Shown here in pieces: positions 1-8,023 of a DNA stretch of 16,587 nt (its first letter is position 1; every line of letters begins with the position of its first letter). Both the position numbers and the translations under genes were made by a program. Origin of the DNA: Alphaproteobacteria bacterium (GTDB taxonomy: Bacteria; Pseudomonadota; Alphaproteobacteria; Rhizobiales; Devosiaceae); NCBI GenBank assembly GCA_024279575.1, contig JAJRRJ010000035.1:1-16587 (forward strand), given 5' to 3'. The notes below the pieces were generated by a model. It was not told the origin of the DNA and made no database searches. It worked only from the letters and a program-made list of their open reading frames with translations.

Positions 1-666
1 AACACTGAACATATAGTTCTTGAGGAATGCGGGTTGGATGTCAGAAGATGCCAGTTTGATATTGTTGGGTAAATCACCCGTGAGAGCTGCTGTTGCAGAT
101 GCATAGGAATCAGCATCGCGGGCCTGACCGGACAAGGTGAGGGTCAGGTTGGACAGGGATGCTTCCCCGCTGCTCATTTCAAGAAGCCGGGAGGCGGCAA
201 AACTTGTTGTTGCGACCCAGTCGCCCTCAGGCACACCGGACATTAATTCAAGGCCGGCGTCGGTGCCACCGGTGCGCTCAAGAATAGCGTCCCGTACCGC
301 AAAACTTGGAACAGCACCGCTTAAGGCAAGGGATCCGTCGTCGCCCATCACCGCTTTAAATGTATATGGATCGGCGGTGGGGGCTACAGTAATATCAGAA
401 ACAATTGAGCGGACGCCATGAAGGCTGGACAATTGTGTAACCAAACCATCCAGAGCATCAGGGTTGGTGCTGATGCCGCTAACCTTGCCATCGCGACCAC
501 TGAATGAAATTTCGGCCTGCTCGATACCAGCGGCGCTGATGGCGGCGGAGGATCTTTCAACCAGATCTGTTTGAATGCTGGTTTGAGTAAAAAACAATGC
601 GGCAACAGTGCCGATACCTACAGTAACAATACCCGGGAAAATCCACTTTGAAACTACTGAACTCAT
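1..666 (-). CDS. OmpA-family envelope protein with BON-like repeats (N-terminal 222 residues, cut by the window edge)
   Basis: The reading frame is open from ATG at 666 to the left edge, so only the N-terminal 222 residues are present. A GGGGAG Shine-Dalgarno lies 9 nt before the ATG. Residues about 8-26 form one hydrophobic segment (uncleaved anchor or signal). After it come repeated modules with BON-like character: a helix, then a strand with an SGRDGKVSG-type turn, then a helix ending in a GVRSIVSDI-like strand. A second copy begins near LALSGAVPS. From family knowledge, rhizobial proteins with this layout carry several BON modules and end in an OmpA/MotB peptidoglycan-binding domain; that domain would lie outside the window and is not seen. 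The likely role is an inner-membrane-anchored, peptidoglycan-linked envelope protein. Assignment rests on pattern resemblance, so the exact family is uncertain. Confidence 0.65.
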   Translation of the reverse strand, partial: MSSVVSKWIFPGIVTVGIGTVAALFFTQTSIQTDLVERSSAAISAAGIEQAEISFSGRDGKVSGISTNPDALDGLVTQLSSLHGVRSIVSDITVAPTADPYTFKAVMGDDGSLALSGAVPSFAVRDAILERTGGTDAGLELMSGVPEGDWVATTSFAASRLLEMSSGEASLSNLTLTLSGQARDADSYASATAALTGDLPNNIKLASSDIQPAFLKNYMFSV

Positions 667-913
667 TTTAGTTTGCTCCCCTGAACAATATTCAATTGCC
701 AACATTTAACCGGTGTTTTGCAGTTATACAAAAGTCCCACCACCTGAAAACATCGCTTCCAGAGCACCGGCATGTTTTTCTTAACCAAGTCTTGCAAAAA
801 AGGTCCGCAATTTCCAGTAGTTTTTTGCTTTGTATATTTGCTGTATCTCCCAAAGAGGAAAATCGTCAGGGGAAAGGATCGCTGGTTAAAGCGCGGGACA
901 TGCAATTGCTTTT
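667..913. other. Intergenic region, no gene seen
   Basis: About 250 bp separate the start of the OmpA/BON-type gene from the end of the CBS-domain gene, both on the minus strand. Short overlapping frames on both strands have no recognisable protein character and no good ribosome binding site. The stretch presumably carries the promoter of the OmpA/BON gene, but I could not fix a convincing -35/-10 pair. No clear intrinsic terminator for the CBS gene was seen. Confidence 0.5.
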
Positions 914-1342
914 TCAGGTGGTGGAAATGTAATCACGAATTTCCTGAGCTTCGCGCTCTACTTCGGCTATGCGGAATTTTACTACATCTCCAATAGAAAC
1001 AATACCTATAAGTTGATCATTTTCAACAATGGGGATATGGCGAAAACGGCCATTGGTCATACGTTCCATGACCAGTGAAACGGTATCTGCGCTGGTGCAG
1101 GTAATGATGTTTTTAGTCATGCAACTGGCAACAGTATCGTTGAGTGCCTCCCCGCCTGACGCTGCCATGATCCGTACAATATCCCGTTCTGAAATAATTC
1201 CGGAAAGCTTATCTTCATCCACAATCAAAATCGTACCTATGCGGTATTGAGCCAGGGTTTTGCACGCCTGGGCCAGGGTTGCGCTGGATGGTAATGTGAT
1301 TGTTGTGCCGTCTTTGTTTTTCAGAATCGCGGAAACTGTCAT
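914..1342 (-). CDS. CBS-domain-pair protein
   Basis: A 142-residue stand-alone protein made almost entirely of two CBS domains (about residues 5-62 and 71-128). Each has the typical strand pattern and a G-I-(I/V)-S turn followed by a D at the helix start (SGIISERDIVR and IGIVSIGDVVK). CBS pairs usually bind adenosyl ligands such as AMP, ATP or SAM and act as energy or redox sensors; the ligand here is not deducible. Single CBS-pair proteins of this length, beginning MTV-x-AIL, are common in Rhizobiales. I chose the ATG at 1342 because a perfect GGAGG lies about 7 nt upstream. An in-frame ATG at 1357 would add five residues but overlaps that Shine-Dalgarno and has no good one of its own. It is divergent from the GMC oxidoreductase gene, with 118 bp between starts. 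Confidence 0.88.
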   Translation of the reverse strand: MTVSAILKNKDGTTITLPSSATLAQACKTLAQYRIGTILIVDEDKLSGIISERDIVRIMAASGGEALNDTVASCMTKNIITCTSADTVSLVMERMTNGRFRHIPIVENDQLIGIVSIGDVVKFRIAEVEREAQEIRDYISTT

Positions 1343-1460
1343 GTTAAAGGCCTCCATAACTTTAGATTGTTGCAGCTGGTGTTTCAGAATAGAGTTTGAA
1401 CTTAACTACTATCAGAATTGGCGATGGTTTGGAACAGGGGGCGGATGTCGGGGTATTTGG

Positions 1461-3110
1461 ATGAGCAAAAATTCAAGCACGCAGCTTGAGGGCGTGTATG
1501 ACTATATAATTGCAGGTGCAGGGTCTGCCGGGTGTGTTTTGGCCAACCGACTTTCAGAAAATCCAAAAAATCGCGTGCTTCTTCTTGAGGCAGGGGGGCG
1601 GGATAACTGGATCTGGTTTCATATCCCTGTGGGCTATTTGTTTGCGATTGGAAATCCACGGGCAGACTGGATGTTTAAGACACTCAGCGAGCCTGGGCTA
1701 AACGGACGTGCGCTAAACTACCCGCGTGGAAAAGTACTTGGGGGAAGTTCGGCTATAAATGCGATGGTATATATGCGCGGTCAGGCGCAGGATTATGATG
1801 ACTGGGCGCAGCTAGGTCTAAAAAACTGGGGTTGGAGAAATGTTTTGCCTGCCTTTATTGCCATTGATGATCACTTTGGCGGGCAAAGTGCATTTCATGG
1901 GGGGGATGGGGAATGGCATGTGGAGGAACCAAGGGTCTCCTGGGAAATTCTTGATGCTATTGGCAATGCCGCTACACAAATGCCTGCCCCTTTCGGGGTG
2001 CCCTGGGTTGATGATTTTAACACAGGAAACAATGAAGGGGTCAGCTATTTCCAAGTCAATCAGCGCCGGGGCAGACGGGTTTCGGCATCCCATGCTTTTC
2101 TTGACCCAGTCCGGCAACGCAAAAACCTCAGAATTGAAACCAATGTTTTGGTTGAGCGTCTGGTCATGGATGGCACAGGGGTAAACGGGGTTGTATATTC
2201 CCACAATGGCAAACGGGTTGAAGCGCGGGCAAGGCTTGAAACAATTTTAAGCGCCGGATCAATCGGCTCGGTGCAAATTCTGCACCGCTCGGGGGTTGGC
2301 CCGTCAGAATGGCTTGTGCCTTTGGGGATTAAGCCGGTTGTGGACCTTAAAGGTGTGGGGCGCAATCTTCAGGATCATTTACAACAGCGGGCAATTTTTA
2401 AGGTTTTTGGGGTGCGCACGCTTAATTCTGAATATCACTCGCTTGTGCAACGGGCGATGATGGGGCTTGAATACGCCCTGTTTCGACGTGGTCCGTTGAC
2501 GATGGCTCCCTCCCAATTGGGGTTTTTTACCCGCTCTTCGCCTGAGTTTGATCGCGCAAATATTCAGTTTCATGCACAGCCCTTGTCTTTGGATAAATTC
2601 GGGGAACCTTTGCATCGCTTTGATGCGGTGACTGTGAGTGCTTGCAATCTTCGTCCAACATCGCGTGGAACAATCCGTCTTGGGGATGCTGACCCGCTTT
2701 ACCCCCCTTTGATTGCTCCGAATTACTTATCAACGGAGCAGGACCGGCAGGTGGGGGCTGATGCAATCAGGGTAACGCGTATGTTGATGAGTCAGCAGGC
2801 ATTGGCACGATTTGGCGTGAAAGAACATTTGCCGGGGCCGGAATTTGATAATTCTGATACAGCTCTTGTGCGGGCTGCGGGGGATATTGGCACAACGATT
2901 TTTCATCCGGTGGGAACTGCAAAAATGGGGTTAAAGAGTGATCCTCTGGCAGTGGTTGATGAACGCTTGCGGGTGTTTGGTGTTAAGGGGCTCAGGGTAA
3001 TTGATGCGTCAATCATGCCCAATATTGTTTCAGGAAATACCAATACTCCAACAATTATGATTGCGCATAAGGGGGCAGAAATGATTTTGCAGGATCAAAA
3101 CAGGCTTTGA
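1461..3110 (+). CDS. GMC-family FAD-dependent oxidoreductase (choline dehydrogenase-like)
   Basis: A 549-residue flavoprotein of the glucose-methanol-choline family, which oxidises alcohols to aldehydes or ketones with FAD. The N-terminal Rossmann motif is G19-A-G-S-A-G24, followed by a strand ending LLLEAGG. GMC signature 1 is the GKVLGGSSAINAMVYMRG stretch. Signature 2 (AGSIGSVQILHRSGVGP) has Val where the consensus Pro sits. The catalytic His is H482 in FHPVGT and its partner Asn is N526 in SGNTNTP; the 44-residue spacing equals that of choline oxidase H466/N510. Length is normal for the family. The ATG at 1461 starts just before the flavin fold; the frame is open further upstream, but that part shows no family similarity. 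The substrate cannot be read from sequence: no betaine operon genes (betB, betI) adjoin it. The ribosome binding site is weak (GGGGT). Confidence 0.9.
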   Translation: MSKNSSTQLEGVYDYIIAGAGSAGCVLANRLSENPKNRVLLLEAGGRDNWIWFHIPVGYLFAIGNPRADWMFKTLSEPGLNGRALNYPRGKVLGGSSAINAMVYMRGQAQDYDDWAQLGLKNWGWRNVLPAFIAIDDHFGGQSAFHGGDGEWHVEEPRVSWEILDAIGNAATQMPAPFGVPWVDDFNTGNNEGVSYFQVNQRRGRRVSASHAFLDPVRQRKNLRIETNVLVERLVMDGTGVNGVVYSHNGKRVEARARLETILSAGSIGSVQILHRSGVGPSEWLVPLGIKPVVDLKGVGRNLQDHLQQRAIFKVFGVRTLNSEYHSLVQRAMMGLEYALFRRGPLTMAPSQLGFFTRSSPEFDRANIQFHAQPLSLDKFGEPLHRFDAVTVSACNLRPTSRGTIRLGDADPLYPPLIAPNYLSTEQDRQVGADAIRVTRMLMSQQALARFGVKEHLPGPEFDNSDTALVRAAGDIGTTIFHPVGTAKMGLKSDPLAVVDERLRVFGVKGLRVIDASIMPNIVSGNTNTPTIMIAHKGAEMILQDQNRL

Positions 3111-3255
3111 GGGTAAACCTTAATGCTCACCAAACAAACGGAACCAACCGTTTTGTATTGTTTGCATATCCTTCAAATGGTTTGCCATAGCCCTTGTTCA
3201 GGTGTTTTTGGTTGTAATGGTGCAACCTGTCACTCAGAGATTTTTTTAAATAAGT
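3111..3255. other. Convergent intergenic region between the GMC and TetR-type genes
   Basis: This region lies between two convergent genes. An imperfect inverted repeat at about 3134-3156 (ACAAACGG, loop AACCAA, CCGTTTTGT, one bulged T) is followed on the plus strand by a T-rich stretch and may help stop transcription of the GMC gene. The minus-strand flank is also T-rich, so it could act in both directions. It is weaker than a standard intrinsic terminator. Nothing else is recognised here. Confidence 0.3.
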
Positions 3256-3801
3256 CTATTGTATATTCTGGATAGCCCGCAAGTAGACTTCGCCTTCGAG
3301 TTGGGCAAGGAACCGCCTTGCCTTTCGCTTTGCGGCCTTGCGCGGTGTTTTGGCTGTTTTGAAGGATGTTGTGAGCGCTTTGAGAATTTTCGTGTAAATC
3401 CTGGAAATTTTTTTATGAAAGTCGGGTATGCGCGCGATGCTGTCAAAGGTCAGAGCAAAAATCCGTCCGATGTCCTGATCGGTGGCCGCACTGACTTTTT
3501 CGGGTAGGCTTACGTAATGTTGACGCATAAAGGAGCGTGATTTTTTGGGTGATAGTTTAGCCAGTTTCGAGGGGTTGATTTGTTCCAGGGGAGTTAGAAA
3601 AAACGCCTCGATCGTCTGGTTGTAAACCTCAAGTTTTGACGGGAAGTAGTGATAAAATGCACCTTTGGAAACACCGCTGGCGGTTACAATTGCGTTCAGG
3701 GATGCGCCCTCATACCCGTGTGCAACAAAAAGCTTGAAGGCGGTAGCAAGGATTTTTTCACGGGTTGGAGGGGTTTTGGGAAGGTTTTCTTTTTTAGCCA
3801 T
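3256..3801 (-). CDS. TetR/AcrR-family transcriptional regulator
   Basis: A 181-residue regulator. The N-terminal DNA-binding domain is clear: a lysine-rich start, then TREKILATAFKLFVAHGYEGAS, and the helix-turn-helix with ASGVSKGAFYHYFPSK, all typical of TetR. The C-terminal ligand domain is divergent and ends in an unusually basic Lys/Arg-rich helix (around KTAKTPRKAAKRKARR). I chose the ATG at 3801, which has GGAG 10 nt upstream; a TTG at 3819 is possible but adds only six residues. Known members repress a neighbouring operon or themselves when ligand-free. The target here could be its own gene, the convergent GMC oxidoreductase or the upstream ppk2. No full palindromic operator was found. 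A half-site-like ACCGACCGG run lies just upstream, near the probable transcription start. Confidence 0.9.
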   Translation of the reverse strand: MAKKENLPKTPPTREKILATAFKLFVAHGYEGASLNAIVTASGVSKGAFYHYFPSKLEVYNQTIEAFFLTPLEQINPSKLAKLSPKKSRSFMRQHYVSLPEKVSAATDQDIGRIFALTFDSIARIPDFHKKISRIYTKILKALTTSFKTAKTPRKAAKRKARRFLAQLEGEVYLRAIQNIQ

Positions 3802-3844
3802 ATTTTTTGCGCTCCGCAAAGTTATCCTGTTTCCCCCCGGTCGG

Positions 3845-3874
3845 TATGTTCATCTGAATGCACTCAAGAGTCAA
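3845..3874 (-). promoter_or_regulatory. Possible promoter of the TetR-family gene
   Basis: On the minus strand TTGACT (plus 3869-3874) is followed after 18 bp by AACATA (plus 3845-3850). The predicted start falls on the ACCGACCGGGGGG run, a plausible place for autorepression. The -10 match is poor, so this is tentative. Confidence 0.25.
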
Positions 3875-3931
3875 ATTTATGGGCGTTCATATCCGCGTTC
3901 AATATATTTAATGCCCGGTGTATGGTTGAGC

Positions 3932-4930
3932 TTATTCCCGGGTTTGCCGGTGTGAGGGGTGAAGGCTTTTGCCCAGAATATGATCAGAGCGCCCAATTAC
4001 ATCGTTTGAAGAACCCACAATAAGGGGGTCGGGGCCATTAACCACATCGAGGTCTTTGTTGGGATAGGGCAGGGACGATAAAAAGTGTTGCATAGTCCCA
4101 AGGCGTGCTCGTTTTTTATCGTTTGATTTGATAATGGTCCAGGGGGCATCGGCGGTGTCGGTATAAAAGAACATGGATTCTTTGGCTTCGGTATAATCGT
4201 TCCATTTGCCTAAAGATTCACGATCTATGGGGGAAAGCTTCCAGCGTTTAAGGGGTTCGGTTTCGCGGGATTTGAAGCGGCGCAACTGTTCATCCTTGGT
4301 AACTGAAAACCAATATTTGAACAGCCAGATACCTGAACGTACCATCATGCGTTCAAGAGCGGGACATTCGCGCATAAACTCAAGATAGTCGTTTGCGGTT
4401 GAAAATCCCATGACCCGCTCAACGCCGGCCCTGTTGTACCAGGAACGGTCAAATAACACCATTTCCCCTTTTGCTGGAAGATGTTGCAAATAGCGCTGGA
4501 AATACCATTGGGAACGTTCTCGTTCAGTGGGCTTGGCCAGGGCCACCACATTGGCACCGCGCGGGTTGAGATGCTCCATAAAGCGTTTGATGGTGCCTCC
4601 TTTGCCTGCCCCGTCGCGCCCCTCGAACAGGATTACAATTTTCTGACCTGTTTCATTGACCCAGTCCTGTACCTTGAGCAACTCCACCTGCAACCTGGCT
4701 TTTTCCTGCTCATAGGATTTTTTGCTCATTTTTTGTTGATAGGGGTATTCGCCGGTTTCAAAGGACTGGCGAATTGCCTCTGGGTCGCGCGATACAGTTT
4801 CAGGGACCGGGGCCTTGGTTTCGTTGGTGGTGGCGTTTGTGCCGGCCTTTTGTGGCGCCGTGTTGGGGGCGCTTGCCGGTGGTTTGGTGCTGTTGGACCT
4901 GTTGGACCCAGTGGGTTGTTTGTCGACCAT
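3932..4930 (-). CDS. ppk2: Polyphosphate kinase 2 (PPK2, class I)
   Basis: A 332-residue enzyme that transfers phosphate between inorganic polyphosphate and nucleoside diphosphates (ADP or GDP to ATP or GTP, and back). The P-loop kinase-like core has Walker A G104-R-D-G-A-G-K-G-G112 and the Walker B-type DRSWYNRAGVE from D161. The lid region follows, with basic residues around KPTERERSQWYFQRY. The YPYQQKMSKKSYE segment just before the core is typical of class I (single-domain, about 300 residues) PPK2. Residues 1-45 are a Thr/Asn/Pro-rich low-complexity extension without family similarity, probably disordered. The start is supported by GAGGGAA just upstream of the ATG. It lies about 100 bp downstream of the D-lactate dehydrogenase gene on the same strand, so it may be co-transcribed or use its own promoter: a TTGACT lies at plus 5002-5007, but no good -10 accompanies it. 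Confidence 0.95.
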   Translation of the reverse strand: MVDKQPTGSNRSNSTKPPASAPNTAPQKAGTNATTNETKAPVPETVSRDPEAIRQSFETGEYPYQQKMSKKSYEQEKARLQVELLKVQDWVNETGQKIVILFEGRDGAGKGGTIKRFMEHLNPRGANVVALAKPTERERSQWYFQRYLQHLPAKGEMVLFDRSWYNRAGVERVMGFSTANDYLEFMRECPALERMMVRSGIWLFKYWFSVTKDEQLRRFKSRETEPLKRWKLSPIDRESLGKWNDYTEAKESMFFYTDTADAPWTIIKSNDKKRARLGTMQHFLSSLPYPNKDLDVVNGPDPLIVGSSNDVIGRSDHILGKSLHPSHRQTRE

Positions 4931-5007
4931 AATTCCCTCGTAAACTGATAAAAACAGATATGAACATTCTAGAGTAAACGGGCATAAATTACCCTGATCG
5001 AAGTCAA

Positions 5008-5030
5008 GTCTGAAAACTGTGTTTTCAGAC
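5008..5030. repeat. Perfect 10-bp inverted repeat at the 3' end of the dehydrogenase gene
   Basis: GTCTGAAAAC (5008-5017), loop TGT, GTTTTCAGAC (5021-5030). It ends on the last base of the dehydrogenase stop codon (plus 5030-5032). Neither strand has a T-tract directly after the stem, so it is not a standard intrinsic terminator. It could stabilise the 3' end of the transcript or partly separate the dehydrogenase from ppk2. Confidence 0.6.
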
Positions 5031-7849
5031 TATGGCCTGGAGACAAATTCGAGAAGGCTGGCCAGTGCCACAAAGGGAATTCTCGCATGCTCTGAAAGAC
5101 CAATGGCACAGGTCGCGACCGTTGACACGCCCAAATCGCATCCTGAGGGTATATCGTTTTTGACCAGCCTGAGGGCGTGGGCATTCAGTTGGGGCTGATA
5201 CATGCCCTTGTCCCCGGCATATCCGCAACAGGTGATGGAGGTCAAAACAGAAATTTTGTTGGCACATGCATTGGCTAATGCTTCTGTTTGCGCCTGCTCA
5301 CTCAACCGTTGCGCGGAACAATTATGATGCACTGCAATACTTTTTACTTTGTTGGTGATGGTGAGGTGAGGCAGCACTTGTGTGAGTAAAAATTGTGCAC
5401 TGTCCAAGGCGCCTGTTCCATCTTTTTGCATATGTAGCGCACAGGTGGACATATCCGTTACAATTTTAACATTGCCTTTTGTGACCTGATCAAGTTGGTT
5501 TTGAAGTTCTTTTCCCACCTGTTTGGCCTTTTGAGGAAAGCCCTTGGAGGCAAAGGGTTGTCCACAACAAAGCCCGGTGAGATTTTTTGGCAAAACTGGA
5601 TTATAGCCTGCACGCTGTAGCAGGATCAGCATAGCTTGAGTTACCGGCAACAGATCATAGGCAGTTTTTGGGGTGCCAAACATGCGAGAGGCGCAGGCTG
5701 GGAAATAGGTGATGTTGCCGTGCGGAGCATTGGTGCTGGACGCGGGTTGTTTTGGTGTTCCGGGCCCTTTGGTCAGGGTTCTGCCCGGTTTTGGGATTTT
5801 GCCCCCGGAAAGGGAGTTTAGGGACCCGCTTATTCCATCAACAATATTATCGCCAACAATCTTGCGGGCCAGATTCTGGGTAGTGATGGCGCCTTTCATG
5901 GCGCTTTCAACGAGGTTGAGGTTGCCGGCGGCAAAATTGGCAATGGTATCGCCAAGTTTTGTGCGTTTGTCGGCACGGCTGCCCAAAATCATGGTGCCGG
6001 TTTCAATGCCTATGGGACAGCGTAAAGAACAAAGATTACATCCTGCGCAAGTGTCCATTCCAGCATAGATAAAACCCTGGTTCAGTGCACTTAACAGATC
6101 ATTGTCACTGCCATCGCTTTGCAGTCGTGCCTGTTCGCGGGTGAGCGCAATGCGTTGGCGCGGCGATAGGGTCAGGCCCGCTGATGGGCAGGCCGGTTCA
6201 CAAAACCCGCACTCAATACACAGGTCAGCAATTTCATTGCTGGGCATCATATGTTTGGTGTTGGCAATGTGAATTTTTTGATTATCGTTGAGCAACACGC
6301 CAGGGTTTAGAAGTTTTTCTTCATCGAAAATGTTTTTGATCCGATGCATAATCTTATAGGCTTTTTCTCCCCATTCCTGCTCCACAAATGGCGCGATGGC
6401 ACGCCCTGTGCCATGTTCGGCCTTTAAGGAGCCCTTGTAGGTAACGGAGACCAGATGTGCGAGGTCGGCAGTGAATGCATCAAATCGGTCGCGCTCGCTT
6501 TGGGAGGTGAAGTCAGCGTGCATCTGAAAGTGCAGGTTTCCTGCCAGTGCATGACCAAAAATAATCCCTTCGTGATACTCATGCCGGTCCAGTACGATAC
6601 GCAAATCATCCACCGCATCGGCAAGTCGGTGAATGGGAACCGCCACGTCTTCGGTGAGCATGACGGTGCCCTTGGGGCGATCGCCACCGGCTGAGGCAAA
6701 CAGCCCTTTTCGGATGTCCCAAAGACCCAGTTGAATTTCAGGGTCTTTGATGAATTGGGGGGGCGTAAGTGTGCCAACTTTTTGCATGGCACGGATTGCT
6801 TTTTCAATTTCAACATCGAGCAATTTTTCGCTGGGGGCCATTATTTCGATGAGAACAGCGGGGGATGTATCGTTTAACAAAGAGACAAATGGTTGCAGGG
6901 CGGGCAGATGCTCCACTGTTGCCAGAGCTTTGCGTTCCATAAATTCTGCGGCAGATACTCCAACCGCATGCAGGGCCTGAACACCTTCCGCTGCCAGATG
7001 GTTGGTGACAAAGGGAACAAGGGCGGTGGCCTTGTGGGGGTGGTCGTGCACGGTGTTGTAGGTGATCTCAGAGATAAAGCTCAATGTGCCTTCGGATCCC
7101 ACCATTAAATGGGTAAGAATATCTATGGGATCGTCAAAGTCGATCAAAGCATTGAGGGAATAGCCGACGGTGTTTTTGATTTCATATTTGCGGCGGATGA
7201 TGTCCACCAGCGTATTGTCTCGTTTGGTTTGTTCAGCCAGCTCTTTCAGGCCTTTGATAATATCGGGGCGGGTGCGCTTAAAGGCTTCAACCGAAGTTGG
7301 ATCGCCACTATCAAGAACTGTACCATCGGTGAGAACAATGCGCAGTTGGTCCATTGTGTGATAGGTATTTTGGGCAACGCCACAGCACATGCCTGAGGAA
7401 TTGTTAGATACTACGCCACCAATTTTACATGTGTTTAAGCTTGCCGGATCGGGTCCGATTTTGCGGTCAAAGGCTTTGAGTTGGGTGTTGGCCTGTGAAA
7501 CGATAACTGCGGGGCCAAGGGTTATTTGTTTTCCCTTTTCAAGAACTTTAATATCGCGCCACCCGTCCCCCAATACACATAAAATACCGTTTGTGACGGC
7601 TTGGCCACAAAGGGAAGTGCCAGCAGCGCGAAAGGTGATGGAAAGTCCTTCGTTTTGCGCCGCTTTCATTACTGCGCATACCTCTTGTTCATTGTTGACA
7701 ATGACCACGAGTGCCGGAACGAGCCTGAAATAGCTGGCATCCCCGGAATAGGCATAGGTATAAACAGGATCGGTTTTGATTTGTTGGGGGGGAATTGATG
7801 CCTGAAGGGTTTTGGCGGCGCGAAAGGCCGCCTGTTTTTTTTTGCTCAT
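5030..7849 (-). CDS. FAD- and 4Fe-4S-dependent D-lactate / D-2-hydroxyacid dehydrogenase (Dld-II-like, GlcD-GlcF fusion)
   Basis: A 939-residue fusion. The N-terminal part is a PCMH-type FAD-binding domain, with RAAGTSLCGQ near 75-83 and the IGPDPASLNTCKIGG to NNSSGMCCG stretch at 131-157. The C-terminal oxidase domain carries GHALAGNLHF (432-441) and KAEHGTGR (476-483), the metal- and substrate-binding region of D-lactate/D-2-hydroxyglutarate dehydrogenases. Two 4Fe-4S motifs follow: C544, C547, C550, C554 and C601, C604, C607, C611. Then come two CCG (heterodisulfide-reductase-like) modules with LCCGQPFASKG and CCGYAGDKGMYQ. Electrons probably pass to quinone at the inner membrane. Length and order match the Shewanella Dld-II type (about 930 residues) better than the longer E. 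coli YdiJ (1018), which acts on D-2-hydroxyglutarate, so the substrate is not certain. I chose the ATG at 7849; an in-frame TTG at 7867 is possible. No lactate permease is adjacent. Confidence 0.88.
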   Translation of the reverse strand: MSKKKQAAFRAAKTLQASIPPQQIKTDPVYTYAYSGDASYFRLVPALVVIVNNEQEVCAVMKAAQNEGLSITFRAAGTSLCGQAVTNGILCVLGDGWRDIKVLEKGKQITLGPAVIVSQANTQLKAFDRKIGPDPASLNTCKIGGVVSNNSSGMCCGVAQNTYHTMDQLRIVLTDGTVLDSGDPTSVEAFKRTRPDIIKGLKELAEQTKRDNTLVDIIRRKYEIKNTVGYSLNALIDFDDPIDILTHLMVGSEGTLSFISEITYNTVHDHPHKATALVPFVTNHLAAEGVQALHAVGVSAAEFMERKALATVEHLPALQPFVSLLNDTSPAVLIEIMAPSEKLLDVEIEKAIRAMQKVGTLTPPQFIKDPEIQLGLWDIRKGLFASAGGDRPKGTVMLTEDVAVPIHRLADAVDDLRIVLDRHEYHEGIIFGHALAGNLHFQMHADFTSQSERDRFDAFTADLAHLVSVTYKGSLKAEHGTGRAIAPFVEQEWGEKAYKIMHRIKNIFDEEKLLNPGVLLNDNQKIHIANTKHMMPSNEIADLCIECGFCEPACPSAGLTLSPRQRIALTREQARLQSDGSDNDLLSALNQGFIYAGMDTCAGCNLCSLRCPIGIETGTMILGSRADKRTKLGDTIANFAAGNLNLVESAMKGAITTQNLARKIVGDNIVDGISGSLNSLSGGKIPKPGRTLTKGPGTPKQPASSTNAPHGNITYFPACASRMFGTPKTAYDLLPVTQAMLILLQRAGYNPVLPKNLTGLCCGQPFASKGFPQKAKQVGKELQNQLDQVTKGNVKIVTDMSTCALHMQKDGTGALDSAQFLLTQVLPHLTITNKVKSIAVHHNCSAQRLSEQAQTEALANACANKISVLTSITCCGYAGDKGMYQPQLNAHALRLVKNDIPSGCDLGVSTVATCAIGLSEHARIPFVALASLLEFVSRP

Positions 7850-7954
7850 AAGTGCAGCTCGTCTCAACCCTGGTGCTTATGGTGTGTTTTTAGCGATGAA
7901 TGCGGATATTGGATAGAGGTGAAATCTGGTTTTTCGTGATTGTTTGCAGACTGA

Positions 7955-7993
7955 TAATACAAAATAGCCCGGCGCTTGAAAACAAGGCCGGGC
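7955..7993 (-). terminator. Intrinsic terminator of rplS
   Basis: On the minus strand, about 30 bases after the rplS stop, GCCCGGC (plus 7987-7993) and GCCGGGC (plus 7967-7973) form a 7-bp GC stem. It continues inward through CTTG-TTTT-CAAG, and TATTTTGTATT follows. This is a strong Rho-independent terminator that separates rplS from the downstream dehydrogenase gene. Confidence 0.85.
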
Positions 7994-8023
7994 CTGATAT
8001 TTTTAATTAGCTGCCAGTTTAGC

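Noticed and set aside
3649..4023. 124-residue plus-strand ORF between ppk2 and the TetR gene
   Set aside because: Overlaps the start of the TetR gene and the end of ppk2 in antisense, Cys-rich without motif, no ribosome binding site of note.
4481..4948. 155-residue plus-strand ORF
   Set aside because: Antisense to ppk2 including the Walker A region; hydrophobic composition is a shadow of the kinase codons.
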